DNA of 64,000 bases from Streptomyces sp. CG1 (lineage in GTDB: Bacteria > Actinomycetota > Actinomycetes > Streptomycetales > Streptomycetaceae), in the NCBI RefSeq assembly GCF_041080625.1, contig NZ_CP163518.1:2666001-2730000 (forward strand). The letters run 5' to 3'. A program made the translations under genes and the position numbers. Within the stretch, counting starts at the first letter, position 1, and each line of letters starts with the position of its first letter. Below are positions 28,341-36,913 of the stretch, one piece after another. Below the pieces are notes generated by a model. It ran no database searches and was not told where the DNA came from. It worked only from the letters and a program-made list of their open reading frames with translations.

Positions 28341-29117
28341 GTGACCCTGTTCGTCGGCACCTCGGGGTGGCAGTACAAGGACTGGCGGGACCTCGTCTAT
28401 CCGGCCGGGGCCCCGACGCGGCTGTGGCTGGAGGAGTACACCCGGCTCTTCGCGACGGTGGAGATCAACAACGCGTTCTACCGTCTCCCGTCCCGCGAGA
28501 ACTTCGAGGCCTGGCACGACCGCGTACCTCCGGACTTCGTCGTCGCGGTCAAGGCCAGCCGCTATCTGACCCACATCAAGCGCCTGAAGGACCCCGCCGA
28601 ACCGGTCGACCGCCTGATGACCCACGCGGCGGGCCTCGGCGACCGCCTCGGCCCCGTCCTCCTCCAGCTTCCGCCGACCCTGCGCGCCGACCCCGCCCTC
28701 CTGGACGCCTGTCTGGCCTGCTTCCCGCCCGGTACGAGGGTCGCCGTGGAACCCCGCCACGACTCCTGGTGGACACCGGAGGTCCGCGAGGTCCTGTCGG
28801 CCCGCCGCGCGGCCCTGTGCTGGGCGGACGTCCAGGCCCACCCGACGACGCCCCTGTGGCGCACCACCGACTGGGGCTACGTCCGCTTCCACGAGGGCCG
28901 GGCCACCCCCTGGCCCCGCTACGGCCGCCGCTCCCTGGAGACCTGGGTGGACCGCATCGCGACGACATGGCGGAAGGAGCCGGAGGAGGACGTGTACGCG
29001 TACTTCAACAACGATCCGGGGGGTGCGGCGGTACAGGACGCAGTGACGTTCGGAAGGGCGGCGGAGAGGGCGGGCCTACGGGTGACACGGTTCCCGGAGC
29101 CGGCGCAGCGCCGCTGA
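28341..29117 (+). CDS. DUF72 family protein
   Basis: A 258-residue TIM-barrel-type protein beginning LFVGTSGWQYKDWRDLVYP, with VEINNAFYRLPS, VKASRYLTHIKRL and ending with DVYAYFNNDPGGAAVQDA, all typical of DUF72 (YecE-like). Function is unsettled; structural similarity to xylose-isomerase-like barrels has been noted for the family. GTG 28341 is the only start that gives the complete domain. An upstream ATG meets a stop after two codons. Confidence 0.9.
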   Translation: MTLFVGTSGWQYKDWRDLVYPAGAPTRLWLEEYTRLFATVEINNAFYRLPSRENFEAWHDRVPPDFVVAVKASRYLTHIKRLKDPAEPVDRLMTHAAGLGDRLGPVLLQLPPTLRADPALLDACLACFPPGTRVAVEPRHDSWWTPEVREVLSARRAALCWADVQAHPTTPLWRTTDWGYVRFHEGRATPWPRYGRRSLETWVDRIATTWRKEPEEDVYAYFNNDPGGAAVQDAVTFGRAAERAGLRVTRFPEPAQRR

Positions 29118-29130
29118 ATCCTCCTCCGCA

Positions 29131-29172
29131 CAGCCCCCTATTTCCCGTGAGGCTCAGCCCCCTATTTCCCGT
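29131..29172. repeat. 24-bp tandem duplication at a gene end
   Basis: CAGCCCCCTATTTCCCGT occurs at 29131-29148 and again at 29155-29172. The second copy covers the stop and last codons of the GntR gene at 29162-29530. The first is a downstream duplicate in the gap before the DUF72 gene. Confidence 0.8.
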
Positions 29173-29530
29173 AAGCCGCCCGCAGGGCATCCCGCACGGC
29201 AGCCAGCGCGTCATCCTCGGTGAGCCCGAGCCGCCTGACACGCTCGACGTAGGCCTGGGCAGCCAAGGACGCCGCACGCTCCGCGGCCGAGCCGGCGGCA
29301 GCCACGAACGTTCCGTTGCGCCCCCGCGTCTCGATCACCCCGTCGGTCTCCAGCGCCCGGTACGCCTTGGCCACGGTGTTCACGGCGAGGCCCAGGGACT
29401 CGGCCAGCCCCCGCACGGTCGGCAACCGGTATCCCACCGGCAGCGTCCCGGACCGGGCCTGTGCGGAGATCTGCGCCCGCACCTGCTCGTACGGAGGCGC
29501 ACTGTCATCGATGCGGATCTTCAGGCTCAC
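29162..29530 (-). CDS. GntR family regulator, YtrA-type
   Basis: A 122-residue small GntR protein: winged helix at about residues 8-78 (PPYEQVRAQISAQARSGTL, LPTVRGLAESLGLAVNTVAKAYRALE, RGRNGTF) and a short helical tail, as in the YtrA subfamily that usually controls ABC transporter operons. GTG 29530 gives MSLKIRIDDSAPPY, the normal family start. The divergent neighbour is a GNAT gene, not a transporter, so the target is unclear. Confidence 0.88.
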   Translation of the reverse strand: MSLKIRIDDSAPPYEQVRAQISAQARSGTLPVGYRLPTVRGLAESLGLAVNTVAKAYRALETDGVIETRGRNGTFVAAAGSAAERAASLAAQAYVERVRRLGLTEDDALAAVRDALRAAYGK

Positions 29531-29600
29531 GGGCCGATTGTCCCCCACGGGCGGAAAATCAGAGGCATCCCCGGCGCGTATCCCCGTACGGTGCATCCCC

Positions 29601-30530
29601 ATGACTGTGATCGTGCGTGACCTCCGCCCCGACGTCCCCGCGGACACCGAGGGCTTCGCCCGGGTCCGCCATCTCGCCCTTCCGTACATCCTGTTCACCT
29701 CGGACTCGATCCGCCACAACGCCCTCCACATGCCGCCCGAGGCGCGCTATCGCCCGTTGATCGCGGAGGAGGACGGCGAGGTGATCGGCACGGCCCAGGT
29801 CCATCTGGCCCACGACAGCACCGAGCCGGGCCAGGGCCTGCTGAACGTCTACGTCCGGCCGGACCGGACCGGTCGCGGCGCCGGCGGGCTCCTGCTGCGC
29901 GCGGCCGAGGAGCACCTCGCCGCCCAGGGAGCGACCAGGCTGTTCAGCTGGGTCCTCGACGAACCGGCCAACCGCGTCTTCGCGGAACGCCACGGCTATC
30001 GGGGCAGCCGTCCCGCCCACTTCCTCCGTCTCGACCTGGCGGGCTCCGCTCTCCCGCCCGTCCCGAAGACCCCGCCGGGCGTCGAGCTGCGTACGGCCGC
30101 GGACTTCGCGGACGACCCGCGCCCGCTGTTCGAGCTGGACGCGGAGACGATGCTGGACGAACCGGGCGACGTCGACTACGAGTTGACCGACTACGAGGCC
30201 TGGTTCGAGCAGCACTGGAAGCATCCGCTGCTGGACCGCGACCTGACGGTGGCCGCGTGTGTCGAGGGCCGTCCGGTCGCCTTCAGTGTGGCCTACACCG
30301 ACGGCGGCACCCGGTACGCCACCGCGATGACCGGCACCGCCCGGTCCCATCGCGGGCAGGGTCTGGCCAAGCTGGCCAAGATCCACTCCCTGTACCGGGC
30401 CCGGGCCGCCGGTATCACCGAGGCCTTCACCGGCAACGACACCGGGAACGACCCGATGATCGCGATCAACAAGTGGCTCGGGTACGAGATCTGCGCGACG
30501 GAGGTACGCCATGTCCGTGAACTCGGCTGA
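29601..30530 (+). CDS. Tandem GNAT acetyltransferase
   Basis: A 309-residue protein with two GNAT folds. The first (about 1-150) has VYVRPDRTGRGAGGLLL, the acetyl-CoA P-loop. The second (about 160-309) has TGTARSHRGQGLAKLAK and NKWLGYEIC. Two-domain GNATs of this type include the mycothiol synthase and aminoglycoside acetylases, but this one has no feature tying it to either. Its last 20 bp overlap the next gene, so translation is coupled. Confidence 0.85.
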   Translation: MTVIVRDLRPDVPADTEGFARVRHLALPYILFTSDSIRHNALHMPPEARYRPLIAEEDGEVIGTAQVHLAHDSTEPGQGLLNVYVRPDRTGRGAGGLLLRAAEEHLAAQGATRLFSWVLDEPANRVFAERHGYRGSRPAHFLRLDLAGSALPPVPKTPPGVELRTAADFADDPRPLFELDAETMLDEPGDVDYELTDYEAWFEQHWKHPLLDRDLTVAACVEGRPVAFSVAYTDGGTRYATAMTGTARSHRGQGLAKLAKIHSLYRARAAGITEAFTGNDTGNDPMIAINKWLGYEICATEVRHVRELG

Positions 30531-31011
30531 CGAACGGGAACGGTTGGAAGTCGTCCTGGTCAAGGCCGGCCGGACGAAGATCCGTTACCCGGCCGAGCTG
30601 CTCGGCGACGACGGCACCCGCATCGCCGTGCGCGCCCCCTGGGCGGGCGCCGGCGCCCGGGACTTCGGCTTCGTCCGCTTCGAGCCGGGCGACGTCTTCA
30701 CCGAGTACTACTGGCGCGACCGCTGGTACGCGGTGAAGGAGGTCCGCGCCGCGGACGGCACGGTGAAGGGCTGGTACTGCGACGTCACCCGCCCGGCGGT
30801 GCGCACCGGCGCCCAACTGGTCGTGGAAGACCTGGACCTGGACCTGTGGCGCTCCGCCGACGGCACGGACGTACGGCGGCTGGACGAGGACGAGTTCGCC
30901 GAGAGCGGGCTGCCGGAGGCGGACCCCGAGGCCGCCTCCGCCGCCGTGGCCGCCCTGGACGAACTGGAGCGGATGGCCCGCAAGGGCGGCTTCGAGGAGC
31001 TACTGGCCTGA
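30511..31011 (+). CDS. DUF402 family protein
   Basis: A 166-residue DUF402 (Ntdp-like fold) protein. FGFVRFEPGDVFTEYYWRDRW, KGWYCDVTRPA and LDLDLWRSADG are the family signature; characterised relatives hydrolyse nucleoside di- or triphosphates. The ATG at 30511 lies inside the end of the GNAT gene. The gene ends 12 bp inside the convergent methyltransferase gene. Confidence 0.88.
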   Translation: MSVNSADERERLEVVLVKAGRTKIRYPAELLGDDGTRIAVRAPWAGAGARDFGFVRFEPGDVFTEYYWRDRWYAVKEVRAADGTVKGWYCDVTRPAVRTGAQLVVEDLDLDLWRSADGTDVRRLDEDEFAESGLPEADPEAASAAVAALDELERMARKGGFEELLA

Positions 31012-31671
31012 CCGGTGTCCCAGGGCGGCCACCACGGCGTACCGCTCGTCCGCCACCGCCTTCCCCCACAACAGCGGGTCCTCGGACAGTCGCTCCACAC
31101 GTATCTCCGGGCTCAGCGGCGCGAGCAGGGCGGTGAGGCGCTCGGCGGGTATGCCGACGGGGTTCAGGGTCCCCCAGACCCCCTCGACCAGCACGAGCCG
31201 CCCTCCGGGCCGCAGCAGGTCCCGCCAGTGCCGCAGCACCTTGTCCGGTCCCGGCAGGGTCCAGAGCACATGCCGTACCAGGACGACGTCGAAGCGCCAC
31301 TCCCCCACCGGCGGGGCCGCGGCATCCCCGCACAGGACCACCGCACCGCATCCGGCGAGCTTGGCGCGGGCCCGCTCGACCATCGCCGGGGAGGAGTCGA
31401 CGCTCGTCACCCGGTGTCCCTCTTCGGCCGCGAGGAGCGACAGACTGCCGGTGCCGCAGCCGAGGTCGAGGACGTCGGCCGGGCGCTCGGGCAGCCAGGA
31501 GCGGAGTCTGGCCGCCCAGGCGGCACGGATCGCGGGGTCGCGCAGGCCATGGTCCGGCTCGTCGTCGAAGACATCGGCCGCGGCGTCCCAGTCCATGTCG
31601 GCGGCGTCCCAGTCGACGTCCGGGGCATCTGAGGCGACCGGCGCAACCGTCCGGCCCTTCACATTCGTCAT
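31000..31671 (-). CDS. Class I SAM-dependent methyltransferase
   Basis: A 223-residue protein with motif I VLDLGCGTGSLSLLAAE (about 67-83), VTSVDSSPAM (acidic residue binding the ribose) and a post-I core typical of small-molecule methyltransferases. The N-terminal 40 residues are acidic and repeat DWDAADMDWDAA. ATG 31671 is preferred to 31677, which adds only two residues. Its 3' end overlaps the DUF402 gene tail to tail. Substrate unknown. Confidence 0.85.
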   Translation of the reverse strand: MTNVKGRTVAPVASDAPDVDWDAADMDWDAAADVFDDEPDHGLRDPAIRAAWAARLRSWLPERPADVLDLGCGTGSLSLLAAEEGHRVTSVDSSPAMVERARAKLAGCGAVVLCGDAAAPPVGEWRFDVVLVRHVLWTLPGPDKVLRHWRDLLRPGGRLVLVEGVWGTLNPVGIPAERLTALLAPLSPEIRVERLSEDPLLWGKAVADERYAVVAALGHRSGQ

Positions 31672-31782
31672 GCCCACAGAGTGACACCCGCCACTGACAA
31701 TCCGGCTCCAATGAGGAACTCTCGCCGAAAGGGTCTACCCCCGTGACAACGCGGGCCACGGTAGACACTGAAGGAGGCAGCC

Positions 31783-31917
31783 ATGCGCCGCGTAACCGTG
31801 CAGAAGCCCCTGAAGAAGACGGACAGCCGCCGGATCCGCGAAAAGGCGGAGGAGCGCCCCACGGTCCGTCCCGAGGTGCGCAAAGACATCGCACGCACCT
31901 GGTGGCCCGACGGCTGA
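31783..31917 (+). CDS. Small basic protein, 44 residues
   Basis: ATG 31783 stands behind AAGGAGG with ideal spacing, the strongest ribosome site in this part of the window. The 44-codon frame has few rare codons and encodes a very basic peptide that starts MRRVTVQKPLKK and ends ARTWWPDG. There is no membrane segment or Cys. It could bind nucleic acid or ribosome, but nothing proves that. Coding is supported by the ribosome site and by G/C-rich third positions. Confidence 0.6.
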   Translation: MRRVTVQKPLKKTDSRRIREKAEERPTVRPEVRKDIARTWWPDG

Positions 31918-31931
31918 CCGCGCCGGGGCCG

Positions 31932-32382
31932 TCAGTTCAGCCGCTTGCGGTAGTGAATCCGGTCGTAGGGTCCGTCGACGCGGCGTTCCACGACCTCGTA
32001 TCCGTACTTCGGATAGATCTCCTGGTTCTCCCACATCAGCGCGTTCGTGTAGAGCCTGATCTCGCCGAGGCCCAGCGCACGCGCGCGTGCCTCGACGAAG
32101 CGCAGCAGCCGCCGTCCGACGCCCGTGCCGTGGGCGTCCGGGTGGACGGCGACGCTGTCCAGGAAGAGGTGGTCCGCGAACGCCTCGATCACGACCAGCC
32201 CGTCGACCGGTTCCCCGGTGACGAACACCTTGCCGGCGGCCACGTCCGCGGCGTGGTCAGCCCCCATGGGCTGCGGCACCACGCTCGATGTAGTGCTGAT
32301 AGGCCGCGTCCGTCACCGCCTTGACGGCCGGCACATCGTCGGTGACGGCCGCGCGGACCCGCTCCGGATTCCTGTCGATCAT
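31932..32382 (-). pseudogene. GNAT acetyltransferase broken by a frameshift
   Basis: The N-terminal part from ATG 32382 reads through AAYQHYIERG and stops near 32257. The rest of the fold continues in another frame from VVPQPMGADHAADVAAG and includes the acetyl-CoA loop VHPDAHGTGVGRRLL. Intact relatives read about YxERIGxxPxPM at this point, so roughly 8 bp appear to be lost near 32290. The gene lies right beside the island's left end. A sequencing error cannot be excluded. Confidence 0.65.
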
Positions 32383-32420
32383 GGCCGCACGGTATCTGCC
32401 TGAGCGGAGTCTGAGCACCA

Positions 32421-32437
32421 CCTTAAGCGCACCGTAA
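32421..32437. repeat. attL core
   Basis: CCTTAAGCGCACCGTAA matches 44992-45008 at 16 of 17 positions, in the same orientation. It lies 39 bp upstream of the broken GNAT start and 102 bp from the integrase stop. Confidence 0.65.
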
Positions 32438-32506
32438 AAGCCCAAAGGCCCCTCGGAACAGCGTTTCCGCAGTTCAGAGATGGGCCTTGGGGGCTCTTCT
32501 AGCCTT

Positions 32507-32527
32507 GGGGAGCCAAACGGGGAGCCA
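32507..32527. repeat. Arm-type repeat pair, left end
   Basis: Two copies of GGGGAGCCA (32507-32515 and 32519-32527) with a 12-bp period stand between the attL core and the integrase stop. The same octamer pair with the same period occurs inside the right end, as expected for integrase arm sites. Confidence 0.55.
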
Positions 32528-32538
32528 CGGCGGCGAAA

Positions 32539-33097
32539 TCAGGGGCTGTCTGGAGACTCGTCCTCGACCACATCGTCATCGTCGCCAAAGATCTCATCCA
32601 TGGCCTCCGCCCCCTCGGAGATGACTGGCCGCAGTTGCTTCCGATAGACCCTCTCCGTCGTTCCACTGCCGTTGTGCCCAACGAGACGCGAGATCACTTC
32701 GATCGGGATCCCGTGGTCCGACAGCACGGACACGAAGCTTGTGCGTAGCTCACGCGGGGTCCACTCCTTCGGGTTCTCGAAACCAGCCTCCTTGAGCAGA
32801 GTCCTGAAGTTCCGGCGCACGTCCAAGGCACTGCGGAGTTCACCAGTCTCTGTCGGGAAAACCAGTCGCTCATCGGTCCACTCATCGCCTGCAGCGAGGC
32901 ACGCAGCCTGTTCGCGACGCTTGTGAGCCCTCATGACCGTGACGGTTTGCTGCGGCATGGCCAGCGAGCGTCTGCTCTTCCGGGTCTTCGTGTCGCCATG
33001 CCGACGTACCGAGCGCCACACGTCCACGTGCGGCTTCTCCTTTCCTGAGCGTGTCAGGTGGACGTGCGACCAGGTCAGGGGCCGTGCCTCCGGTCAC
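32539..33097 (-). pseudogene. Tyrosine recombinase (integrase), C-terminal fragment
   Basis: The reading frame holds the C-terminal catalytic half of a phage/AICE-type integrase: LTWSHV, KTRKSRRSLAMP (catalytic Lys region), TPRELRTSFVSVLSDHG (Arg box II), SRLVGHNGSGTTERVYRK (His and Tyr). It is open up to about 33095, where the expected family sequence (RPEEARxLTW) is cut at PEARPLTW by the end of the IS256-family element. The N-terminal part is not found on the other side of that IS, so more than a simple insertion happened. Confidence 0.85.
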
Positions 33098-34516
33098 GTC
33101 CGCTGAAGTGGTGTATCGACGGCCACTCGGTGATCTCTTCTTTGAGGCTATGCGGTGAGTTCGGTGGGCAGGACGGTCTCGTCGGTTTCTGACTCGATCG
33201 GGTGGAGGCGGGCCTTGGCGAGCAGGTCGAGTCCCATGTAACGGCGGGCTTGGGTCCACTCGTCGTTCTGCTCGGCCAGGACCGCGCCGACCAAGCGGAT
33301 CAGAGCGGTGCGGTCGGGGAAGATGCCGACCACGTCGGTGCGGCGGCGGATCTCCTTGTTCAGCCGCTCTTGCGGGTTGTTCGACCAGATCTGCCGCCAG
33401 ATCTCGCGCGGGAACACGGTGAACGCCAGCACGTCGCCCTGGGCGGCGTCCAAGTGGGCTGCGGCCTTGGGGAACTTGGCTTCCAGGGCATCCAGCACGT
33501 GCCGCATCTGGGCCTGGACGGCGTCGGTGTCGGGCTGTTCGAAGACGGTCCGCAGCAGCGTGGCCACCCAAGGCTGGGCCGACTTGGGGACCTGGCTCAG
33601 CAGCGCGCGGGCGTAGTGGGTGCGGCATCGCTGCCAGCTCGCGCCGGGCAGGGTGGCGCCGATCGCGTTGACCAGGCCCATGTGCGCGTCGGAGATGACG
33701 AGTTGGACGCCGGACAGGCCGCGGGCGATCAACGAGCGCAGGAAGGCCAGCCGGCCGGCGCCGTCCTCGGCGGTGGCCACGTCCAGGCCGAGGATCTCGC
33801 GGTGGCCGTCGGCGTTGACGCCGACCGCGATCAATGCGTGGACGTTGATGATGCGGCCGCCCTCGCGGACCTTCTGCGTGAGCGCATCCACCCAGACGAA
33901 GGCGTAGGGGCTGGCGTCCAGGGGTCGGTTACGGAACGCGGCGACTTGCTCGTCCAGATGCTTGGCCATCGCGCTGACCTGGGACTTCGACAGCTGGGTC
34001 ACCCCGAGCGACTCGGCGAGCTTCTCGACCCGGCGCGTGCTCACGCCCAGCAGGTAGGCGGTGGCGACCACCGAGATCAGGGCCTGCCCGGCACGCCGAC
34101 GGCGTTCCAGCAGCCAGTGCGGGAAGTAACTCCCGGACCTGAGCTTGGGGAATGGCGAGTTCGACGGTGCCGGCCCTCGTGTCCCACTCGCGCGGGCGAT
34201 AGCCGTTGCGGTGGTTGACTCGCTCGTCGCTGACCTGGCCGTATTCGGCGTTGCAGAGGGAGTCGGCCTCCGCGGACATGAGCGCGTCGGCGAATGTCTT
34301 GACCATCGCGCGCAGCAGATCGGGACTCGCCGCGGCGAGGTTGTCTTCCGCGAGGGCGTGCAGGGGCAGACTGTCGGGTGCGGTCATCGTGCTGATCCCC
34401 TTCGTGACTCGACATCTCGAAGATCAGCCGGTGGCCGTTCTTGTATCCGGGCACTCACTCCGACGCCGGGGAAAACGCCCGGATCAGGTGGGAGCCCGTA
34501 CACCACTTCTCAGGAC
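33098..34516. mobile_element. IS256-family insertion sequence
   Basis: An element of about 1.42 kb. Both ends carry GAAGTGGTGTA in inverted orientation (33105-33115 and complement near 34499-34509), with GTCC a few bases outside each. A transposase gene on the minus strand fills it. It sits inside the integrase gene on the left. The exact ends and the target duplication could not be fixed by eye because the right flank does not continue the integrase. Confidence 0.75.
33148..34387 (-). pseudogene. IS256-family transposase with a one-base frameshift
   Basis: The N-terminal part runs from ATG 34387 (MTAPDSLPLHALAEDNLAAA) to AIP near 34150. The remaining chain, with DDE residues in FVWVDAL, VISDAH and NPQERLNKEIRRR, continues in the next frame from about 34145. 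One extra C in a CCCC run (plus strand GGGG near 34147) explains the shift; removing it restores the usual PKLRSGSYFPHWLLERRRRA. It may be inactive, or the run may be a sequencing error or a slippery site. Confidence 0.8.
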
Positions 34517-34653
34517 GCAACCACCTCGTGGGCCCGTGTCCGGCGTGGATGGGTGCCCGTGGGGCTGTTGGCCGTGGCCGACTACGGCTCGCTCATCCGG
34601 GCGGTTTGAAGCCTTCCATGTTCTGACAGCATCGACTTGGTAACTGTCTGAGC

Positions 34654-35028
34654 ATGGCCTTTAACCGCATGTCACTGACTCGCCGGATTGCTGTCGACGT
34701 CGGTACTGGAGCCCTGATCTTCGGCGGTACCGCCGCGTTCGCCTCCTCCTCTACCGCTGTCGGCAAAACACAGGCCCAGGAGCAGCCCGCCGCAGCAGCG
34801 AAGCCAATTACCGTCACCGCCGACGGACGAAGCAGCGCCACCGCGCAATGCCCTGTAGGCACGTACGTCACTGGCGGCGGCTTCAAGTTCAACAACTGGT
34901 CATCCGACAACGGCAGCCCGGTCTTCACTGAAGAGAACCACCCGACCGCCAACGGCACCGGCTGGTACGTCAAGGTGGTCTCACTCGACGCGAAGATCAC
35001 TGTCTACGCGGTCTGCGCCTCCGGCTGA
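34654..35028 (+). CDS. Small secreted protein
   Basis: A 124-residue protein with a signal-like N terminus (basic MAFNRMSLTRRIAVD, hydrophobic to about residue 30). The mature part has AQCPVGTYVTGGGFKF and ends WYVKVVSLDAKITVYAVCASG, with two Cys that could form one disulfide. I have seen this C-terminal pattern in many exported Streptomyces proteins of unknown role. It stands alone, 137 bp from the IS end. No clear ribosome site is seen. Confidence 0.65.
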   Translation: MAFNRMSLTRRIAVDVGTGALIFGGTAAFASSSTAVGKTQAQEQPAAAAKPITVTADGRSSATAQCPVGTYVTGGGFKFNNWSSDNGSPVFTEENHPTANGTGWYVKVVSLDAKITVYAVCASG

Positions 35029-35543
35029 CCCCAGCCCAGCACGACGGACACAGTTGCCGGGGCTCGCGCAGTGCGACCAACGCACCGCCAGCCCATCATG
35101 TAGCTCTGGCCGGCCGAAAGAGCGCCTCTGACTATGCTGAGCCGAGTTTGTCAAGGTGGCCCCTTCTCCTGACATCAGCGTCTGACACCAACAGGTGCGA
35201 ACAGCGGCGATCGACGTCGGATGCGAGCGGACGGCCAACCGAGGGCGTAGGCCCGGATGACCAATGTCGACAGCCCCCGTGATCGACCTGATAAGGATGA
35301 GGTCAGACCTCAAAGCCTTGGCCTATGCGGGCGCCCGCCGGCCTCACCATCGGCCGGCGCCCGTCGCGTTGACCCGGTCATTGAGACTCCGCCGACCGCG
35401 TGACTCACCATCCGAACCCGCGGGCGTAGCCCCGAGTACGACCCTGACGCGCCCGTGCTGCTCGAGGGCAGCACGACCCTGGACACTGAGGGCGCATAAG
35501 ATCAGCGCCTTACCAGGATTAGAACGGGCCGAAGGCGGTCAGG
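35029..35543. other. Non-coding stretch in the island
   Basis: No gene is supported. TGACATCAGCG followed by TCTGACACCAAC at 35164-35190 resembles the left ends of the 127-bp elements at 37163 and 40607 but lacks their right end and hairpin, so it may be a degraded third copy. Confidence 0.35.
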
Positions 35544-36140
35544 ATGGATGCCCTCTCACAGTTGGTGACGATTGCGGCCGTGCTTCTGGGGTCGTTGATG
35601 ACTTTCGTCACCAACCAGTTGGCGGAGCGGAGCAAACGGCGTGAGACTCGGCGCGTTCGCTGGGATGAGAAGAAGCTCGACACATACACCGACTACATCA
35701 GCAAAGTGCGTGCCACCATGGCCGCCAACGTGGTGGTCTACAAAGTCCGCAAGGGCCTACGGACCATGTCGCGAAGCGAGGAGGACGTACGGCTGGACCT
35801 CACCCAAGCAGGGACTGCGCAAGCAATCGCCTTTGAGCGGGTAATGCTCCTGGCCGGGGATGACGTGGTCGAAGCAGCCCACGCCGTACAAGAAACGACG
35901 GCCGCTTTCGGAGAAGTAGCGCGGGGGGACGCGGATGACACTCCGGACGAGTGGGGAGCTCTTCACAGCGCAGCGTTCCATGCCATCAACCAGTTTCACG
36001 AGCGTGCGCGAATAGACCTAGGTGTCAGCGGAGGCTTCCGAGGCGAGCGGCACTCAGCCCGTGGTGGCCTTCTGCCACTTGAGAGCGGAAGTGGCGAAGC
36101 AAGCCCGAGCGCCCCAGGGCCCGCAGAGGAGACACGCTAG
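35544..36140 (+). CDS. Membrane-anchored protein of unknown function
   Basis: A 198-residue protein with one N-terminal membrane helix (about 5-25, LVTIAAVLLGSLMTFVTNQL) and then a long charged helical region (about 26-140), probably a coiled coil. The tail is low complexity, rich in Gly/Ser/Glu. No family recognised. Base composition is less biased than in chromosomal genes. Layout resembles the gene at 39553-40077 (helix near the start, then helical stalk). Confidence 0.55.
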   Translation: MDALSQLVTIAAVLLGSLMTFVTNQLAERSKRRETRRVRWDEKKLDTYTDYISKVRATMAANVVVYKVRKGLRTMSRSEEDVRLDLTQAGTAQAIAFERVMLLAGDDVVEAAHAVQETTAAFGEVARGDADDTPDEWGALHSAAFHAINQFHERARIDLGVSGGFRGERHSARGGLLPLESGSGEASPSAPGPAEETR

Positions 36141-36328
36141 AGAGAAGATCAGAAGTTGCCCGTAAGCCAGCGGTTCGGGACAAATAGGACGTGCCAGATC
36201 GTACGGGGAACTGCGAGGAACACCGGGGAATCAACGAACACGCCACCAGGCATCGACAACCTTCCGCCGCAGGTCAGCCCCGCAATAAGCCCTAGATCAC
36301 CTCAGCTTCCCAAGCCAAGGTTTCACCC

Positions 36329-36913
36329 TCACACCTTTGGAAGCAGTGGCTCGTGCTGGTGCCAGATCAAGTACCGGTCTTCTCGACGCAACTCTGCGGA
36401 GCCCCATTCGATGCGCATTACGCCGTCCCCCATGGAGCAGGCGTAGGCGACGAGGACGAGTCGCACGTCTTCGGGAAGCAGCTCCAGGTCGGGATGCACC
36501 TCGGAGTCGTCGAGGTCTCCCCAATCCAGGTCAAACGGTTCCTGCATGGGCGGCGGGCCATGGCGACGGATCAAGTCTGCTCGAAAGCCTGTGGCCCGCC
36601 GGAGGCGTGCAGCCGTAACGGGCACGTCCTTCTTCGCGTAGCGGAGGGGGTAGATCAGGCACCCGCGGATGAGCATCATCGTTCGTCCCTGTAGGCGCAC
36701 TGCGTCCCCGAGACTGTCGAGGCCGGCGGCCAGTTCCTCATACTGCACCGCGCAAAGGCCGTGTCCGTAGGCTTCGAGCGTCTGGGTATGGACGCCTTCA
36801 TGTCCGGTGCGGGCCCGCTCGTGAGCCCGGACGAGGCAGGCCGGGATGATGTCCACCAGCTCACCGGCGGATTCTCCGAACGTCTCACTTGCCCATCGAC
36901 TGGCTGAACCCAC
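36329..36913 (-). CDS. Hypothetical protein
   Basis: A 194-residue protein from a GTG at 36913 with AGGGAGGGG upstream at good spacing; longer reading to 37030 has no such site. The chain is mostly helical and includes RHGPPPMQEPFDLDWGDLDD and ends VMRIEWGSAELRREDRYLIWHQHEPLLPKV. There is no signal peptide or membrane helix. Not assigned to any family. Likely cargo of the island. Confidence 0.55.
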   Translation of the reverse strand: MGSASRWASETFGESAGELVDIIPACLVRAHERARTGHEGVHTQTLEAYGHGLCAVQYEELAAGLDSLGDAVRLQGRTMMLIRGCLIYPLRYAKKDVPVTAARLRRATGFRADLIRRHGPPPMQEPFDLDWGDLDDSEVHPDLELLPEDVRLVLVAYACSMGDGVMRIEWGSAELRREDRYLIWHQHEPLLPKV

